Positions 28,505-37,685 of a DNA stretch of 64,000 bases are shown here, in pieces (the stretch's first letter is position 1; every line of letters starts with the position of its first letter). The notes beneath the pieces are model-generated. The model did not search any database, was not told the origin of the DNA, and saw only the letters and a program-made list of their open reading frames with translations. A program made the position numbers and the translations under genes. This DNA is from Flavobacteriales bacterium MED-G22. GTDB taxonomy: Bacteria > Bacteroidota > Bacteroidia > Flavobacteriales > Flavobacteriaceae. The DNA lies in assembly GCA_002457295.1 (NCBI GenBank), contig NTKF01000001.1, forward strand, positions 50,283 through 114,282. Reading direction: 5' to 3'.

Positions 28505-30635
28505 ATTCTAAAGCAAAAGCAACATAAGCGTCTCCTGACGAAACATTTAGTTTTCCACCACCACAGGCTATTATTAAATAAGACCGATTTTCATGAGTGA
28601 CAAGAGACGGCGTAGCAAACCCTGCATAAGGTAAATCAGCTTCCCAAAGAATTTCACCTGAAGTTTTATCAAAAGCTCTAATTTTTTTATCGGGTGTCGC
28701 TGCAATAAAAACAAGTCCAGACTTTGTGACCAGTGGCCCACCATAATTTTCTGTTCCTGTTAGCACTCCTTTTTCTATCCCAATAGGGCTGTTTCCTAGA
28801 GGGAATTTCCATTCTATGTCGCCCGAATTTAAGTTTAAAGCAGTCAATGTGCCCCAGGGAGGGTTTATTGCTGGATAGCCATCTTTGGTCAAAAATTTAT
28901 GATAACCAGTAGATTTATAAGTTTCTGGATTAAGTTGAAGCGCTGTCTTAATTTTGCTTCCAGGGGTCAATTCCATTAAATAGTTAGTCAATTTTCTTAT
29001 ATTTTTTTCTTCTAGATGCTTAAAGGCAGGCATCATTCGTCTTCCATTTGTAATGATGGTTTCAATTTCTAAAGTAGAAAGTCTGTCTTTAATTCCAATC
29101 AATGAGGCAACATTTTCACTACCCTTAAAATTACTGCCATGACAACTTATACAATTCAAGCTATAAAGTTGTTCAACATCTTGCAATCCGTCTTTTTTAG
29201 AAAAAGGGACCATGGTTAAAATCCATGGCATCTCATTGGTATTGACATAAAGCCACTGATTCTCAAGATCAAGCGCAGGCCCACCCCACTCGGCTCCTCC
29301 ATCATATCCTGGGAAAATGAGAGTACCCTCTTGAGAGGGTGGGGCAAAAACATGATCTTTTCTAAGACTTCTAAATTGAGCGAGTAGCTTTTCATTTTCT
29401 TCTTCTCCTAAGAATGGATTTAGCTCATTTTCATTAAATGTTTGTCTTGAAAAGGGTGAAAAAAAGGAGGGGATAGGTTGCGTGGGGGATAATTTTTCTC
29501 CCAACAAAGGCGTGTTTGTAGGTACTTTTTCTTCTTTTATTTCATATATGGGTGTTCCAGTTATTCTATTGAGAACAAATACATAACCAGATTTAGTCAC
29601 TTGAGCTAGTGCTGGGATTTTTTCACCTTCTTTATTATAAGTGAAAAGAACAGGAGGTGTTGGTAAATCACGATCCCAAACATCGTGGTGAATCGTTTGA
29701 TAGTGCCATAATAATTTTCCTGTTGTGGCATTGATAGCAAGAATAGAATTGGCAAATAGATTATCTCCTAGACGGTTGGCGCCATAAAAATCATAACTTG
29801 CAGATCCTGTTGGAGCATACAAAATGCCTCTTTCTTGATCTAAACTAAAACTAGACCAAGCATTTGCACCTCCAGCCCATTTCCAGGCGTCTTTATCTTC
29901 CCACGAATCATAACCTGTTTCACCAGGTTGAGGGATGGTATGAAAATTCCAAACTAAAGCACCTGTTTCTGCGCTAAAAGCCCTAATATTTCCAGGAGCA
30001 GCAGGAAGGGCTTCATTCACTCGCGAGCCAATAATGATCAGGTTATTATAGACCATTCCTGGGCTAGTGGCGGCAACATATAGGTCTTTTGCCCGTTCAC
30101 CTAAGCCAATATGAAGATCAAGAATACCTTGTTCAGCAAAGGGTTTGTATAGGTTACCCGTGGCGGCATCTACTGCAATTAAATAAGATCCCACTCCATA
30201 ATACAGAATTGACCGCCCCTTTTTATTTATATAATGGCTGATACCTCGACTGACATTCATTGAAAATTGAAACTTATCTTGCGATTGCCCCAAATTTTGA
30301 TTAAAAGGGTCAAAGGTCCATAGCGCTTGTCCAGATTTGATGGAAAGAGCAAACAACTTCAGTTGTGGAGAAATACCATAAACAATAGAATCTAGGATTA
30401 ATGGATTGGTTTGAATTTGGGTGCCTTTAGTTGCATCTCCAGTGTTGTATTCCCATACTTTCTTTAATCTGTTAAGATTGCTAGGATTAATATCAGAATT
30501 CTCGATGTAATGCGTTTTTTCATTTGACCCACCATATACAGGCCAATCTGTATTCTCTTTTGTGACGGGAGAACAACTTGCCAGCAGCATTAAAAAACTA
30601 CATGGCAAAAAGATAAGTTTAAACCAATGTTTCAC
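28503..30635 (-). CDS. PQQ-dependent dehydrogenase lipoprotein with internal cytochrome c domain
   Basis: A 710-residue envelope quinoprotein. Lipobox LLASC near residue 21. The beta-propeller of the PQQ alcohol/sugar dehydrogenase type runs through the protein (VWEYNTGDATKGTQIQTNPL, ALVWNFHTIPQPGETGYDSW, LLWHYQTIHHDVWDRDLPTP, GGPLVTKSGLVFIAATPDKK). A heme c domain is inserted before the last blades, with CISCH at about residues 493-497 and a likely Met ligand in RRMMPAF. It resembles the glucose/quinate dehydrogenase family but is lipid-anchored, not membrane-spanning. Last gene of the six-gene unit, 33 bases after the GT2 gene. PQQ biosynthesis genes are not in the window. Confidence 0.85.
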   Translation of the reverse strand: MKHWFKLIFLPCSFLMLLASCSPVTKENTDWPVYGGSNEKTHYIENSDINPSNLNRLKKVWEYNTGDATKGTQIQTNPLILDSIVYGISPQLKLFALSIKSGQALWTFDPFNQNLGQSQDKFQFSMNVSRGISHYINKKGRSILYYGVGSYLIAVDAATGNLYKPFAEQGILDLHIGLGERAKDLYVAATSPGMVYNNLIIIGSRVNEALPAAPGNIRAFSAETGALVWNFHTIPQPGETGYDSWEDKDAWKWAGGANAWSSFSLDQERGILYAPTGSASYDFYGANRLGDNLFANSILAINATTGKLLWHYQTIHHDVWDRDLPTPPVLFTYNKEGEKIPALAQVTKSGYVFVLNRITGTPIYEIKEEKVPTNTPLLGEKLSPTQPIPSFFSPFSRQTFNENELNPFLGEEENEKLLAQFRSLRKDHVFAPPSQEGTLIFPGYDGGAEWGGPALDLENQWLYVNTNEMPWILTMVPFSKKDGLQDVEQLYSLNCISCHGSNFKGSENVASLIGIKDRLSTLEIETIITNGRRMMPAFKHLEEKNIRKLTNYLMELTPGSKIKTALQLNPETYKSTGYHKFLTKDGYPAINPPWGTLTALNLNSGDIEWKFPLGNSPIGIEKGVLTGTENYGGPLVTKSGLVFIAATPDKKIRAFDKTSGEILWEADLPYAGFATPSLVTHENRSYLIIACGGGKLNVSSGDAYVAFALE

Positions 30636-30668
30636 AATAGTCCTCTAATTTAAAAAATTGAAACTATT

Positions 30669-31421
30669 TTATCTATATTCTTTGTAAATTTTAATTAAAT
30701 CAAACCAGAGTGAAAAAGCATAACCAAAAGGCACTTTAGAATCAGGCGTGTCTATCCACTGTTCTACAGGAACTTCCATTGATTTTTGTCTAAATTCTTC
30801 TTTACCAAGACCCTCCATTGCCCTAAAAAAGAGTTCTACATCAAAAAGCCAACGGGAAATAAAGCATTTTTCAAATAGCATACGAACAATAGAAGCATCA
30901 AAAACTTTACCCCCGCATTGGGTATCATAAACTGGGAGGGAGAGCATTTTTGAAATTATTGTGGCAATGACTCTTCCTATGAAAAAGCGATACCATTTGC
31001 GTTCAATAGTGTTGTCAATTTTTTTGATTCTCGATCCAAAGACAAAAAGTATTGTAGCGTTGATATATTTACTTAGTCGAAAGCATTCTTCTGATGTTAC
31101 AGAAAGATCTGCATCAAGAAAGCCAATTTTTTTAGGGTTTAATTTTAGGGCTTCTAACATACCCACCCGAACGGCTTCTGCTTTTCCTTGATTTTGATTT
31201 TGAACTATGACCCTTATTGATAATTTATTTTGGTCCTCCCATTTTTTCAGCATTTCTCCAGTACTGTCTGTAGATCCATCATCAACAAAAATAAAAGCAC
31301 AATCTGGATTTGAATTTAGAAACTGTTCAAACTTCTTTTTTTGCAATCGATGTGCCTCATTATAACAGGGAACAACAAGAATTAAATCAATAGTTTGTGA
31401 ATTTGATGAAGGAACCGCCAA
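30669..31421 (-). CDS. family 2 glycosyltransferase, dolichyl-phosphate glucosyltransferase-like
   Basis: A 250-residue GT-A enzyme. It has VPCYNEAHRL, the nucleotide-sugar motif FVDDGSTDSTGEM, and the metal site GFLDADLSVTSEE, then YDTQCGGKVFDASIVRMLFE and WLFDVELFFRA, which are typical of polyprenyl/dolichyl-phosphate glucosyl- or mannosyltransferases (DPG/DPM type). Membrane helices are lacking. It is expected to load a sugar on a lipid carrier at the inner membrane. The start is a TTG (no ATG until residue 58). It is 9 bases downstream of the amidohydrolase gene. A biosynthetic enzyme in an otherwise degradative unit is unexpected. Confidence 0.85.
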   Translation of the reverse strand: MAVPSSNSQTIDLILVVPCYNEAHRLQKKKFEQFLNSNPDCAFIFVDDGSTDSTGEMLKKWEDQNKLSIRVIVQNQNQGKAEAVRVGMLEALKLNPKKIGFLDADLSVTSEECFRLSKYINATILFVFGSRIKKIDNTIERKWYRFFIGRVIATIISKMLSLPVYDTQCGGKVFDASIVRMLFEKCFISRWLFDVELFFRAMEGLGKEEFRQKSMEVPVEQWIDTPDSKVPFGYAFSLWFDLIKIYKEYR

Positions 31422-31430
31422 AGTGATAAA

Positions 31431-34400
31431 TTATTCGCTTTTAATGCCAGGGAGGTTGATAGGAACGCTCTCTTGCCAAGATTTTTTTCCAAATTTTTTA
31501 GGATTGGGGTATACTTCATCTAAGGTTTCGGCGTCGTAAACCCTACCGTTTTTTATCACATAATAAAGGCTATTTGTATTTCTAATATCGTCAAGAGGGT
31601 TTTTGTTCAAAATGATTAAATCTGCCAACTTACCCTTTTTTATACTTCCTAAATCTTTTGCTAACCCAATGGCTTCTGATCCGAGTAAGGTTGCTACTTT
31701 CAACGCATCATGGGTAGAAATACCTCCAGATTGCATGCTCCACAATTCCCAATGGTAGCCAAGTCCTTGTAGTTGGCCATGAGAACCCACCCCTGCAATG
31801 CCACCTGCTTTTACAAGCTCATTCACAAAAACAGCATGATCTTCAAAAACATATTCTTCTTTCATAAACCATCCCGCATTACGTCTTCTTGATTTGGCAT
31901 CTAGTTCAGATTTGGGAGTAAATCGATTGAGCTTTGGATCATTTTGCACATTTTCTGTTGCATAAAAATAATTCTCCGCCCAGGGCCCTCCATAGGATAC
32001 GAGGAGTGTTGGGGTGTAAGCAGTTTTAGATTGAGCCACAAAAGAAATAAAATCAGTATAAAGAGGATAAATAGGAAAACTATGTTCATGGCCTGGATAA
32101 CCATCTAAAATCTGAGTGAGATTCAATTTAAAATCAAGACCTCCTTCTGTGGTAGGCATCAACTTTTGTTCTTTTGCGGCTTGAATGATCCATTGGCGGT
32201 GCTTTCGATTTCCTGTTAAATACATTTTAATCGTCTTGGTATTATAATATTCAGAATATTGTCTCAAGACATCCCGGGCATGCTCTAAACTTTTGATATT
32301 ATATCCCCAAAAGCCAACACCAGGCCCAGTAGAATAAATTCTAGGACCTATCAATGCCCCAGACTTTACACGATCAGCATACGTGAGTACATCTGTTGTT
32401 CCGGTTTGTGGGTCTCGAGTTGTGGTTACTCCATAGGCTAGGTTGGCGGCATACATCCAATTTTCATTTTTATGAAGATCCCAAGCCGGCCACATGTGAG
32501 CATGCGTATCGACAAAGCCAGGAAGAATATATTTCCCACTGACATCAATACGATAAACGCTTTTGGGAACAGACATTGAATCTACAGAACCAACTTGTTT
32601 GATTCTATTGTTTTCAACCCACACTCCTCCATTTTGAATAATTTCATTCCCTTCCATAGTGATTAGCGTGGCATTGGTTAATAAATAACTACCCTTTGGA
32701 ATATCTCTATTTTCAGCTACTCGTACTCTAATTTCTTTAGGTTCGTAGGCTGATGAATCTTCCTCTTCTCCCTCCTTTTCTTTTTCTTCTTTCTCAGCCG
32801 CTTTTTCGAGTGCCATTGCTGCTGGAATGTTATAAGCAAAAAAAGCATTGCCTATGGACCAGTAAACCGTCTTGCCATCATGGCTCCAACTGGGAAACTG
32901 TCCACCAATTTCAGTTAATTTTTTTGAGGGAAATGCTGCTGCCTCAGGGTCACTCACATTGATGAGTGTAGCTTCTGCACCAATAAAAGGGACTGTAACT
33001 ATATAAATATCATTATTGATTTGAGCCAAAGCATACGGCCCTTTAGGGGCTCTTAGAATGATACTCGCTTTTGAAGGCTTTTTTTCTGCAGCTGTTGGGA
33101 CATCAGACAATAAGTGGTGTTCGTTGTAGGCAAAACCATACACAGTAATACCCTCTACTTTAATGTATTCTTTTAGGTCTGTCCCATCCCAGCGAATGGA
33201 AACAAGCCCCTTTTTAGAATGATTTAAGTATATACGATCATCTCTATCAATAAAATGGGGTTGTGATAATTCATCGGCTTTGCAAATAAATTCTGAGGAT
33301 CCTCCCTTCATTGCATCTACCCAAACCAGTTTAGTTTTACTCATAAAAGGTCTAGGACCTGTTGCGTTTTGAAACTGTTGGCGAGCGCCTTCAAAAAAAA
33401 CAATTCGTTGAGAGCTATGCCATGCGGGAAAAGAGTATACCGCAGCTTTTGATGTTAATTTAGTGGGTTTTCCCTTTCCATCAGAGCGCACTTTATAAAG
33501 ATGTCCTCCCGCATTTTCATCCCAAGTGACAAAAGCTATTTCCTTGCTGTCAGGACTCCATGTTGGATGAGCCTCAACATGGTCGAAAGTGGTGAGCCTT
33601 TGAGGTGTTTTTGTTTTTAAATCTATGACATATAATCGGTCTAAAGCTGTGAAGGCCAACGTTGTGCCATCTGGAGAAATCTTAGAATCGCGAATCTGAG
33701 TTACATCAAAAGTGGGACTGTCTTCTATAGGATAATTAAACTTCAGCTGAGGTCCTAAAACAAGTGTTTCTTTTATGTTGAATGGAATTGGAAGTGCAGG
33801 GCCACCATCAATGGGAATTCGATACATTTCTCCACCATAACTGGCCACAACAAATTTACTATCAGGAGTGAAGGACATGGCTGGCAAAACACCTAAAGGA
33901 GCAATGGACTCTTGTTCATCTCTTTGCACTGGGTAGGCTAACCATTTCTCATCTTGTGTAGTTAAGTTTCGTGCTAAAAGTCCTGTTTTATCATTGTAGC
34001 GTGTTCCATACACCAACCAATTACTATCTGGAGAAAGTGTTGGAGTAAAGGCAGACCCATAACGGGAGGTCATGGTTGTTGAGCTACCATCTTCTCGGTC
34101 ATAAACAGCTAATTGATATTGCGGTAATTGCGCATTATATTGCCATGCATTATTTCTTTTGGCATACCAAATGTAGCGCCCATCGGCACTAAAATCAGGC
34201 TCAACAGCTTTTAGATTTTCTGGCTCGCTGAAGAGCTGTTTTCCTTTGCCACCCTCTTTGTGATAAAGATGGAGCTTTAAATTTCGAGTACCTTGACTCA
34301 CCACAATATAGTCACCATCTGGAGACCATTGTGCGGATTGCATTTTTGAAATATCTCCTTTTGTAACTTGAATTGTGTCTTCGTTTTCTCGATCGATATA

Positions 34401-34790
34401 CCAAACATTATTTCCACCGCTGCGGTCGGAAAGAAACAATAGTGACTGACCATCTGGGGCATATTTTGGATGCGAATCAAAGGACAAACCTTGAGTGATT
34501 CGGGTTGCTTTACCACCGCTCATCGGCATCTCATAAATATCTCCCAATAAGTCAAAAGCAATTTTTTTGCCGTCGGGGCTTACGTCTAGAGACATCCAAG
34601 TGCCTTTGTTGGTTTCTATTTCAATCTTTCTTTCAGCTTTAAGGGGCAGGCCTTTTTTCTCTGTAGAGTCTTTTTTCTCATCACCACCTTCACTTTGTGC
34701 ACCTATGCTTGAAAGTATCATGCAAAAAATAAAAGTAAAAAAAGGTGTAAAAAACGATTGGTAAGAATTTTTGAAAGCGGGAAATACCAT
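31431..34790 (-). CDS. TolB-like beta-propeller fused to amidohydrolase
   Basis: A 1119-residue exported protein, signal peptide ending SSIGAQ. Residues about 50-680 form WD40-like/TolB propeller blades (SPDGKKIAFDLLGDIYEM, YAPDGQSLLFLSDRSGG, WSPDGDYIVVSQGTRNL, SPDGTTLAFTALDRLY). Residues about 700-1100 are an amidohydrolase of the imidazolonepropionase group with the metal motif GFVDTHAHMW (about 760) and late elements HEHSFP-like GHEHSFPIYPL and GVGSHGQLQG, ending in GKLADLIILNKNPL. The combination is a recognised Bacteroidota architecture, perhaps a periplasmic dipeptidase or cyclic amide hydrolase. An acidic Glu/Lys linker lies at about 662-680. Third gene from the end of the six-gene unit. 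Confidence 0.87.
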   Translation of the reverse strand: MVFPAFKNSYQSFFTPFFTFIFCMILSSIGAQSEGGDEKKDSTEKKGLPLKAERKIEIETNKGTWMSLDVSPDGKKIAFDLLGDIYEMPMSGGKATRITQGLSFDSHPKYAPDGQSLLFLSDRSGGNNVWYIDRENEDTIQVTKGDISKMQSAQWSPDGDYIVVSQGTRNLKLHLYHKEGGKGKQLFSEPENLKAVEPDFSADGRYIWYAKRNNAWQYNAQLPQYQLAVYDREDGSSTTMTSRYGSAFTPTLSPDSNWLVYGTRYNDKTGLLARNLTTQDEKWLAYPVQRDEQESIAPLGVLPAMSFTPDSKFVVASYGGEMYRIPIDGGPALPIPFNIKETLVLGPQLKFNYPIEDSPTFDVTQIRDSKISPDGTTLAFTALDRLYVIDLKTKTPQRLTTFDHVEAHPTWSPDSKEIAFVTWDENAGGHLYKVRSDGKGKPTKLTSKAAVYSFPAWHSSQRIVFFEGARQQFQNATGPRPFMSKTKLVWVDAMKGGSSEFICKADELSQPHFIDRDDRIYLNHSKKGLVSIRWDGTDLKEYIKVEGITVYGFAYNEHHLLSDVPTAAEKKPSKASIILRAPKGPYALAQINNDIYIVTVPFIGAEATLINVSDPEAAAFPSKKLTEIGGQFPSWSHDGKTVYWSIGNAFFAYNIPAAMALEKAAEKEEKEKEGEEEDSSAYEPKEIRVRVAENRDIPKGSYLLTNATLITMEGNEIIQNGGVWVENNRIKQVGSVDSMSVPKSVYRIDVSGKYILPGFVDTHAHMWPAWDLHKNENWMYAANLAYGVTTTRDPQTGTTDVLTYADRVKSGALIGPRIYSTGPGVGFWGYNIKSLEHARDVLRQYSEYYNTKTIKMYLTGNRKHRQWIIQAAKEQKLMPTTEGGLDFKLNLTQILDGYPGHEHSFPIYPLYTDFISFVAQSKTAYTPTLLVSYGGPWAENYFYATENVQNDPKLNRFTPKSELDAKSRRRNAGWFMKEEYVFEDHAVFVNELVKAGGIAGVGSHGQLQGLGYHWELWSMQSGGISTHDALKVATLLGSEAIGLAKDLGSIKKGKLADLIILNKNPLDDIRNTNSLYYVIKNGRVYDAETLDEVYPNPKKFGKKSWQESVPINLPGIKSE

Positions 34791-34804
34791 AAGATTAATA
34801 GTTT

Positions 34805-36922
34805 TTACTGAAGTTCCAATTTTGTTTTTGATTGTCCTTCATTGAATGGGGATTGGTTTTTAAAATGCTCTTCAATTTTATCTAAAAAGAGTAACTCTGA
34901 ATAAAATTGCCAGTCAAAATTTATAGTTTGATTGGCTGGATGACGGTGGTGATCTTGATCTAAGATATAATTTTCTGGTTTATTGAGTATTCGTGTTTGG
35001 CCATATACTGCTTCCAACTCATTGCGAAGAAGATTAAATTTGGTGCGTTGTTTCATGATATTTTCCATCGCTTCTTGAACTTCTTTTTCTGAGGTGGCCT
35101 TGTCATATTGCTCCAAGAGCAAAAGCGTTTCAAATGAAAAATGAGTGAGCTTCAAAACCTGTTGATACACTTCAATCATAAACTCATTTTTTGCTCCTCC
35201 CTCGATCAACATTTCCATTTTTTTGGCATTTGTGCTTGTTTGTTCATAGTGTTTCTTTGCGTTTGAAAGCCTTGCAGCATATCGTTCTGCCCATTCACCC
35301 TTTTGATTGGCATTTGGAAGCGTAATAAGCAATTGTTCTTTGGCGTTGTTATTTTTCTTTAAACTATTGCGATGACTTTTATCGACCACTAGTGCATTGA
35401 CCCACGCTCCAACGGGTGCTTCAAGGGAATCGATAAACGCAAAGTTTTCGTTTTTCCATTGTGGTCCAAAAGTGCGGTGTCTAAACAAACTTTTATATTC
35501 CTCTTTTGTGCTTTTATCACCTGCCCAGGTATATTCGGCAAAAGCACCAATTCCTCTCTTGTAAAGTTCAAAGTGAGGAGAATCATCATCCCACAAGGTC
35601 AATAGCAATCCCGATAAATTTCCTTTGATAGAATTGATGGCAAAAGTTTTAATATTATCAATATTACTTTCTCTTAGGGGCATCAGTGTCCAACGGGTTT
35701 GGCCTGCTGTTGCTCCCATCACTTGCAGGTCGTTCTTTATGAACCATTCCATGGCTTTTTGATTGCCATAGGTTTGAGGCGTATGATAATTCCACCTCAT
35801 GTAAATACAGTTTTTTGGAAATTTATCTAAAAAAGCATTCAACTTGGGTTCATTGGCATTCCATATTGAATCTACTTCAGCATTTGAAATTGAAGTGTTG
35901 TAAATGGGATCCATTAGAGCTGCTTCTTTTAGAGGCATGTCATCCCAAAAAATGGGAATCCGATTTTGTTGTTGTGCATACTTAGCTACTTTATTGAGCC
36001 AATAAAGTTGTAACTCTAATGCAGACTGACCGCTATTTCTACCTGTAGTTTTTACTTCATCGCCTCCAACGTGTAGATATTTGCCATGAGGAGTTATGGC
36101 AAGGGCCTCGTCGTAAAGGTCAAATTGAACTTCATAGGTTTTCTGATTTAGGGGGTTGAAGGCCCAATCACTTTGAGGATTATCCCTCAATTCAAAATAG
36201 GTAGGATGCTTTAAAATAAAAGAAGCATGACCCAATCCTTGCACTAAGGGGCTAATGCTAATATGTCTCTCCATAGCATACTCACTAATGGCCAACCATT
36301 GGCTGGAGCTAAAGGCGTCAGCGGAGCCAATTTCTGGATGAGTTTGATATTTCAATTTATCCTCAATTTCTAAAATGACGCCATTGATTTTCTGGCGCGC
36401 CATATTATCGATTAGATCATAATAGTAAGTTTCTTTGTCTAGATGGTGTTTCACATCCCAATGAATGCTTCTGTAGGAAAGCTCTGGATAATCTTTTATT
36501 TGAGCAATAGGGAGATTGACTCCTTGAAGGGAAGCATCTTCAGCAATTTGATCTAAGGTAACAAACCCATAGAATAGTCCGGCATCATCTTTAGCTTCAA
36601 TAATGATTCGCTGATCAGTGATGTCTAAAAAATACCCTTGTTCAGGCAAATCTAGCCCTTTGTTGATCTGAAATGAAACTTGTGCTTGCGATTCGTTTTC
36701 AGTTTCTTGAAGTGTTTTTGTAAAATCAAAAAGTTTTGGGAGGGCATCCTTTGTTGGGCTATAGGCCATAACCAAATTTTCTGGGGCAATAGAAGAGAAT
36801 TGCTCTCCAACTGTGCTTTGCTGGGGGGTAGGTAAAATTAAAAAGGTTGCTTTTTTTGTTTGTTGACAAGAGAGCACAATTAGCCCTACACCTAACAGCA
36901 TTATTTTTTTTAGAATGGTCAT
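34805..36922 (-). CDS. GH20 beta-N-acetylhexosaminidase lipoprotein
   Basis: A 705-residue enzyme that removes terminal GlcNAc or GalNAc. Lipobox VLSC places it on the envelope. A GH20b N-terminal domain (about 30-150, with GYFLDITDQRIIIEAKDDAG) precedes the catalytic barrel, which starts SYRSIHWDVKHH and has the catalytic Asp-Glu pair in YLHVGGDEV (about residue 284). Further sites are RIPIFWDDM and a Trp-rich LLTLWDDDSPHFE. The last 200 residues are helical. Overlaps the DUF1080 stop by 4 bases; the amidohydrolase gene follows after 14 bases. Target may be chitin oligosaccharides or glycoprotein/mucin-like glycans. Confidence 0.88.
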   Translation of the reverse strand: MTILKKIMLLGVGLIVLSCQQTKKATFLILPTPQQSTVGEQFSSIAPENLVMAYSPTKDALPKLFDFTKTLQETENESQAQVSFQINKGLDLPEQGYFLDITDQRIIIEAKDDAGLFYGFVTLDQIAEDASLQGVNLPIAQIKDYPELSYRSIHWDVKHHLDKETYYYDLIDNMARQKINGVILEIEDKLKYQTHPEIGSADAFSSSQWLAISEYAMERHISISPLVQGLGHASFILKHPTYFELRDNPQSDWAFNPLNQKTYEVQFDLYDEALAITPHGKYLHVGGDEVKTTGRNSGQSALELQLYWLNKVAKYAQQQNRIPIFWDDMPLKEAALMDPIYNTSISNAEVDSIWNANEPKLNAFLDKFPKNCIYMRWNYHTPQTYGNQKAMEWFIKNDLQVMGATAGQTRWTLMPLRESNIDNIKTFAINSIKGNLSGLLLTLWDDDSPHFELYKRGIGAFAEYTWAGDKSTKEEYKSLFRHRTFGPQWKNENFAFIDSLEAPVGAWVNALVVDKSHRNSLKKNNNAKEQLLITLPNANQKGEWAERYAARLSNAKKHYEQTSTNAKKMEMLIEGGAKNEFMIEVYQQVLKLTHFSFETLLLLEQYDKATSEKEVQEAMENIMKQRTKFNLLRNELEAVYGQTRILNKPENYILDQDHHRHPANQTINFDWQFYSELLFLDKIEEHFKNQSPFNEGQSKTKLELQ

Positions 36923-37683
36923 AATTTTTTGATTTTAATGTTTCTAAAAGCGATTGAACTAGTGTGGTCTTGAAGGCCAATATAACCGGTTTTGAATTTT
37001 CCATAATCTGGAGAAAGTTTCCATTTGCCTGCATTTTTTTTGGCATACCAATCTTCAGACCAGGGCTCAAATTCAAGAACTTTTTTTCCATTGAGCCAGT
37101 GTTCTGCTTTCTCTGGGGTAAAGATAATTTTTGAACTGTTCCAATTTCCTGTTGGATATAAAATTTTTTGTGCAGGATCTGCAGTATGCATAGCATAGTC
37201 TGCAGCGGTTTGTTGGAGGGGCTTTAACTCATTAGGGTTTTCAGTATATCCCAAACTCAGATTATATTCCGTTAGATCATCATATTTAATATAATTTTCA
37301 TCATCAATAATTTGATACTCGGGCGAAATTTCTGAAATAACTTCATAACCTTCTTTTACATGATAGAAAATACCACTATTTCCTCCAGGCGGAATTTTCC
37401 ACTCCAAATACAATTCAAAATTATCAAACTCTTGTGCTCCGTAGATGAGGTCTTTGTTTTCTTTGAGATTGTATTCGTTTTCTGCTTTTTTTTCTGAGAT
37501 AAAGGTGAGAGTATTGTCTTTGATTCCCCATCCCTCGGGTAGATACTCACCATTATAGGCGCGCCAGCCTTCAGTTGAGCTGCCGTCAAAAAGAATGATC
37601 CAATCTGCAGACGCTGTAGAGTGATTTTGTTTACATCCTAAGTGAAGTAAAAGAATAAGAAGAGGTAGCATTTTATAATTCAT
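36919..37683 (-). CDS. DUF1080 (3-keto-disaccharide hydrolase-like) lipoprotein
   Basis: A 254-residue lipoprotein (lipobox LHLGC) with a concanavalin-like DUF1080 domain: WIILFDGSSTEGWRAYNGE, FELYLEWKIPPGGNSGIFYH, PEYQIIDDENY, a WNSSKIIFTPEKAEHWLNGK stretch and a final YIGLQDHTSSIAFRNIKIK. DUF1080 proteins have been associated with cleavage of 3-keto-glycosides and glycan binding in Bacteroidota. It starts 2 bases after the sialate esterase stop codon and overlaps the GH20 gene, so it is a member of the same unit. Confidence 0.88.
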   Translation of the reverse strand: MNYKMLPLLILLLHLGCKQNHSTASADWIILFDGSSTEGWRAYNGEYLPEGWGIKDNTLTFISEKKAENEYNLKENKDLIYGAQEFDNFELYLEWKIPPGGNSGIFYHVKEGYEVISEISPEYQIIDDENYIKYDDLTEYNLSLGYTENPNELKPLQQTAADYAMHTADPAQKILYPTGNWNSSKIIFTPEKAEHWLNGKKVLEFEPWSEDWYAKKNAGKWKLSPDYGKFKTGYIGLQDHTSSIAFRNIKIKKL

Positions 37684-37685
37684 AT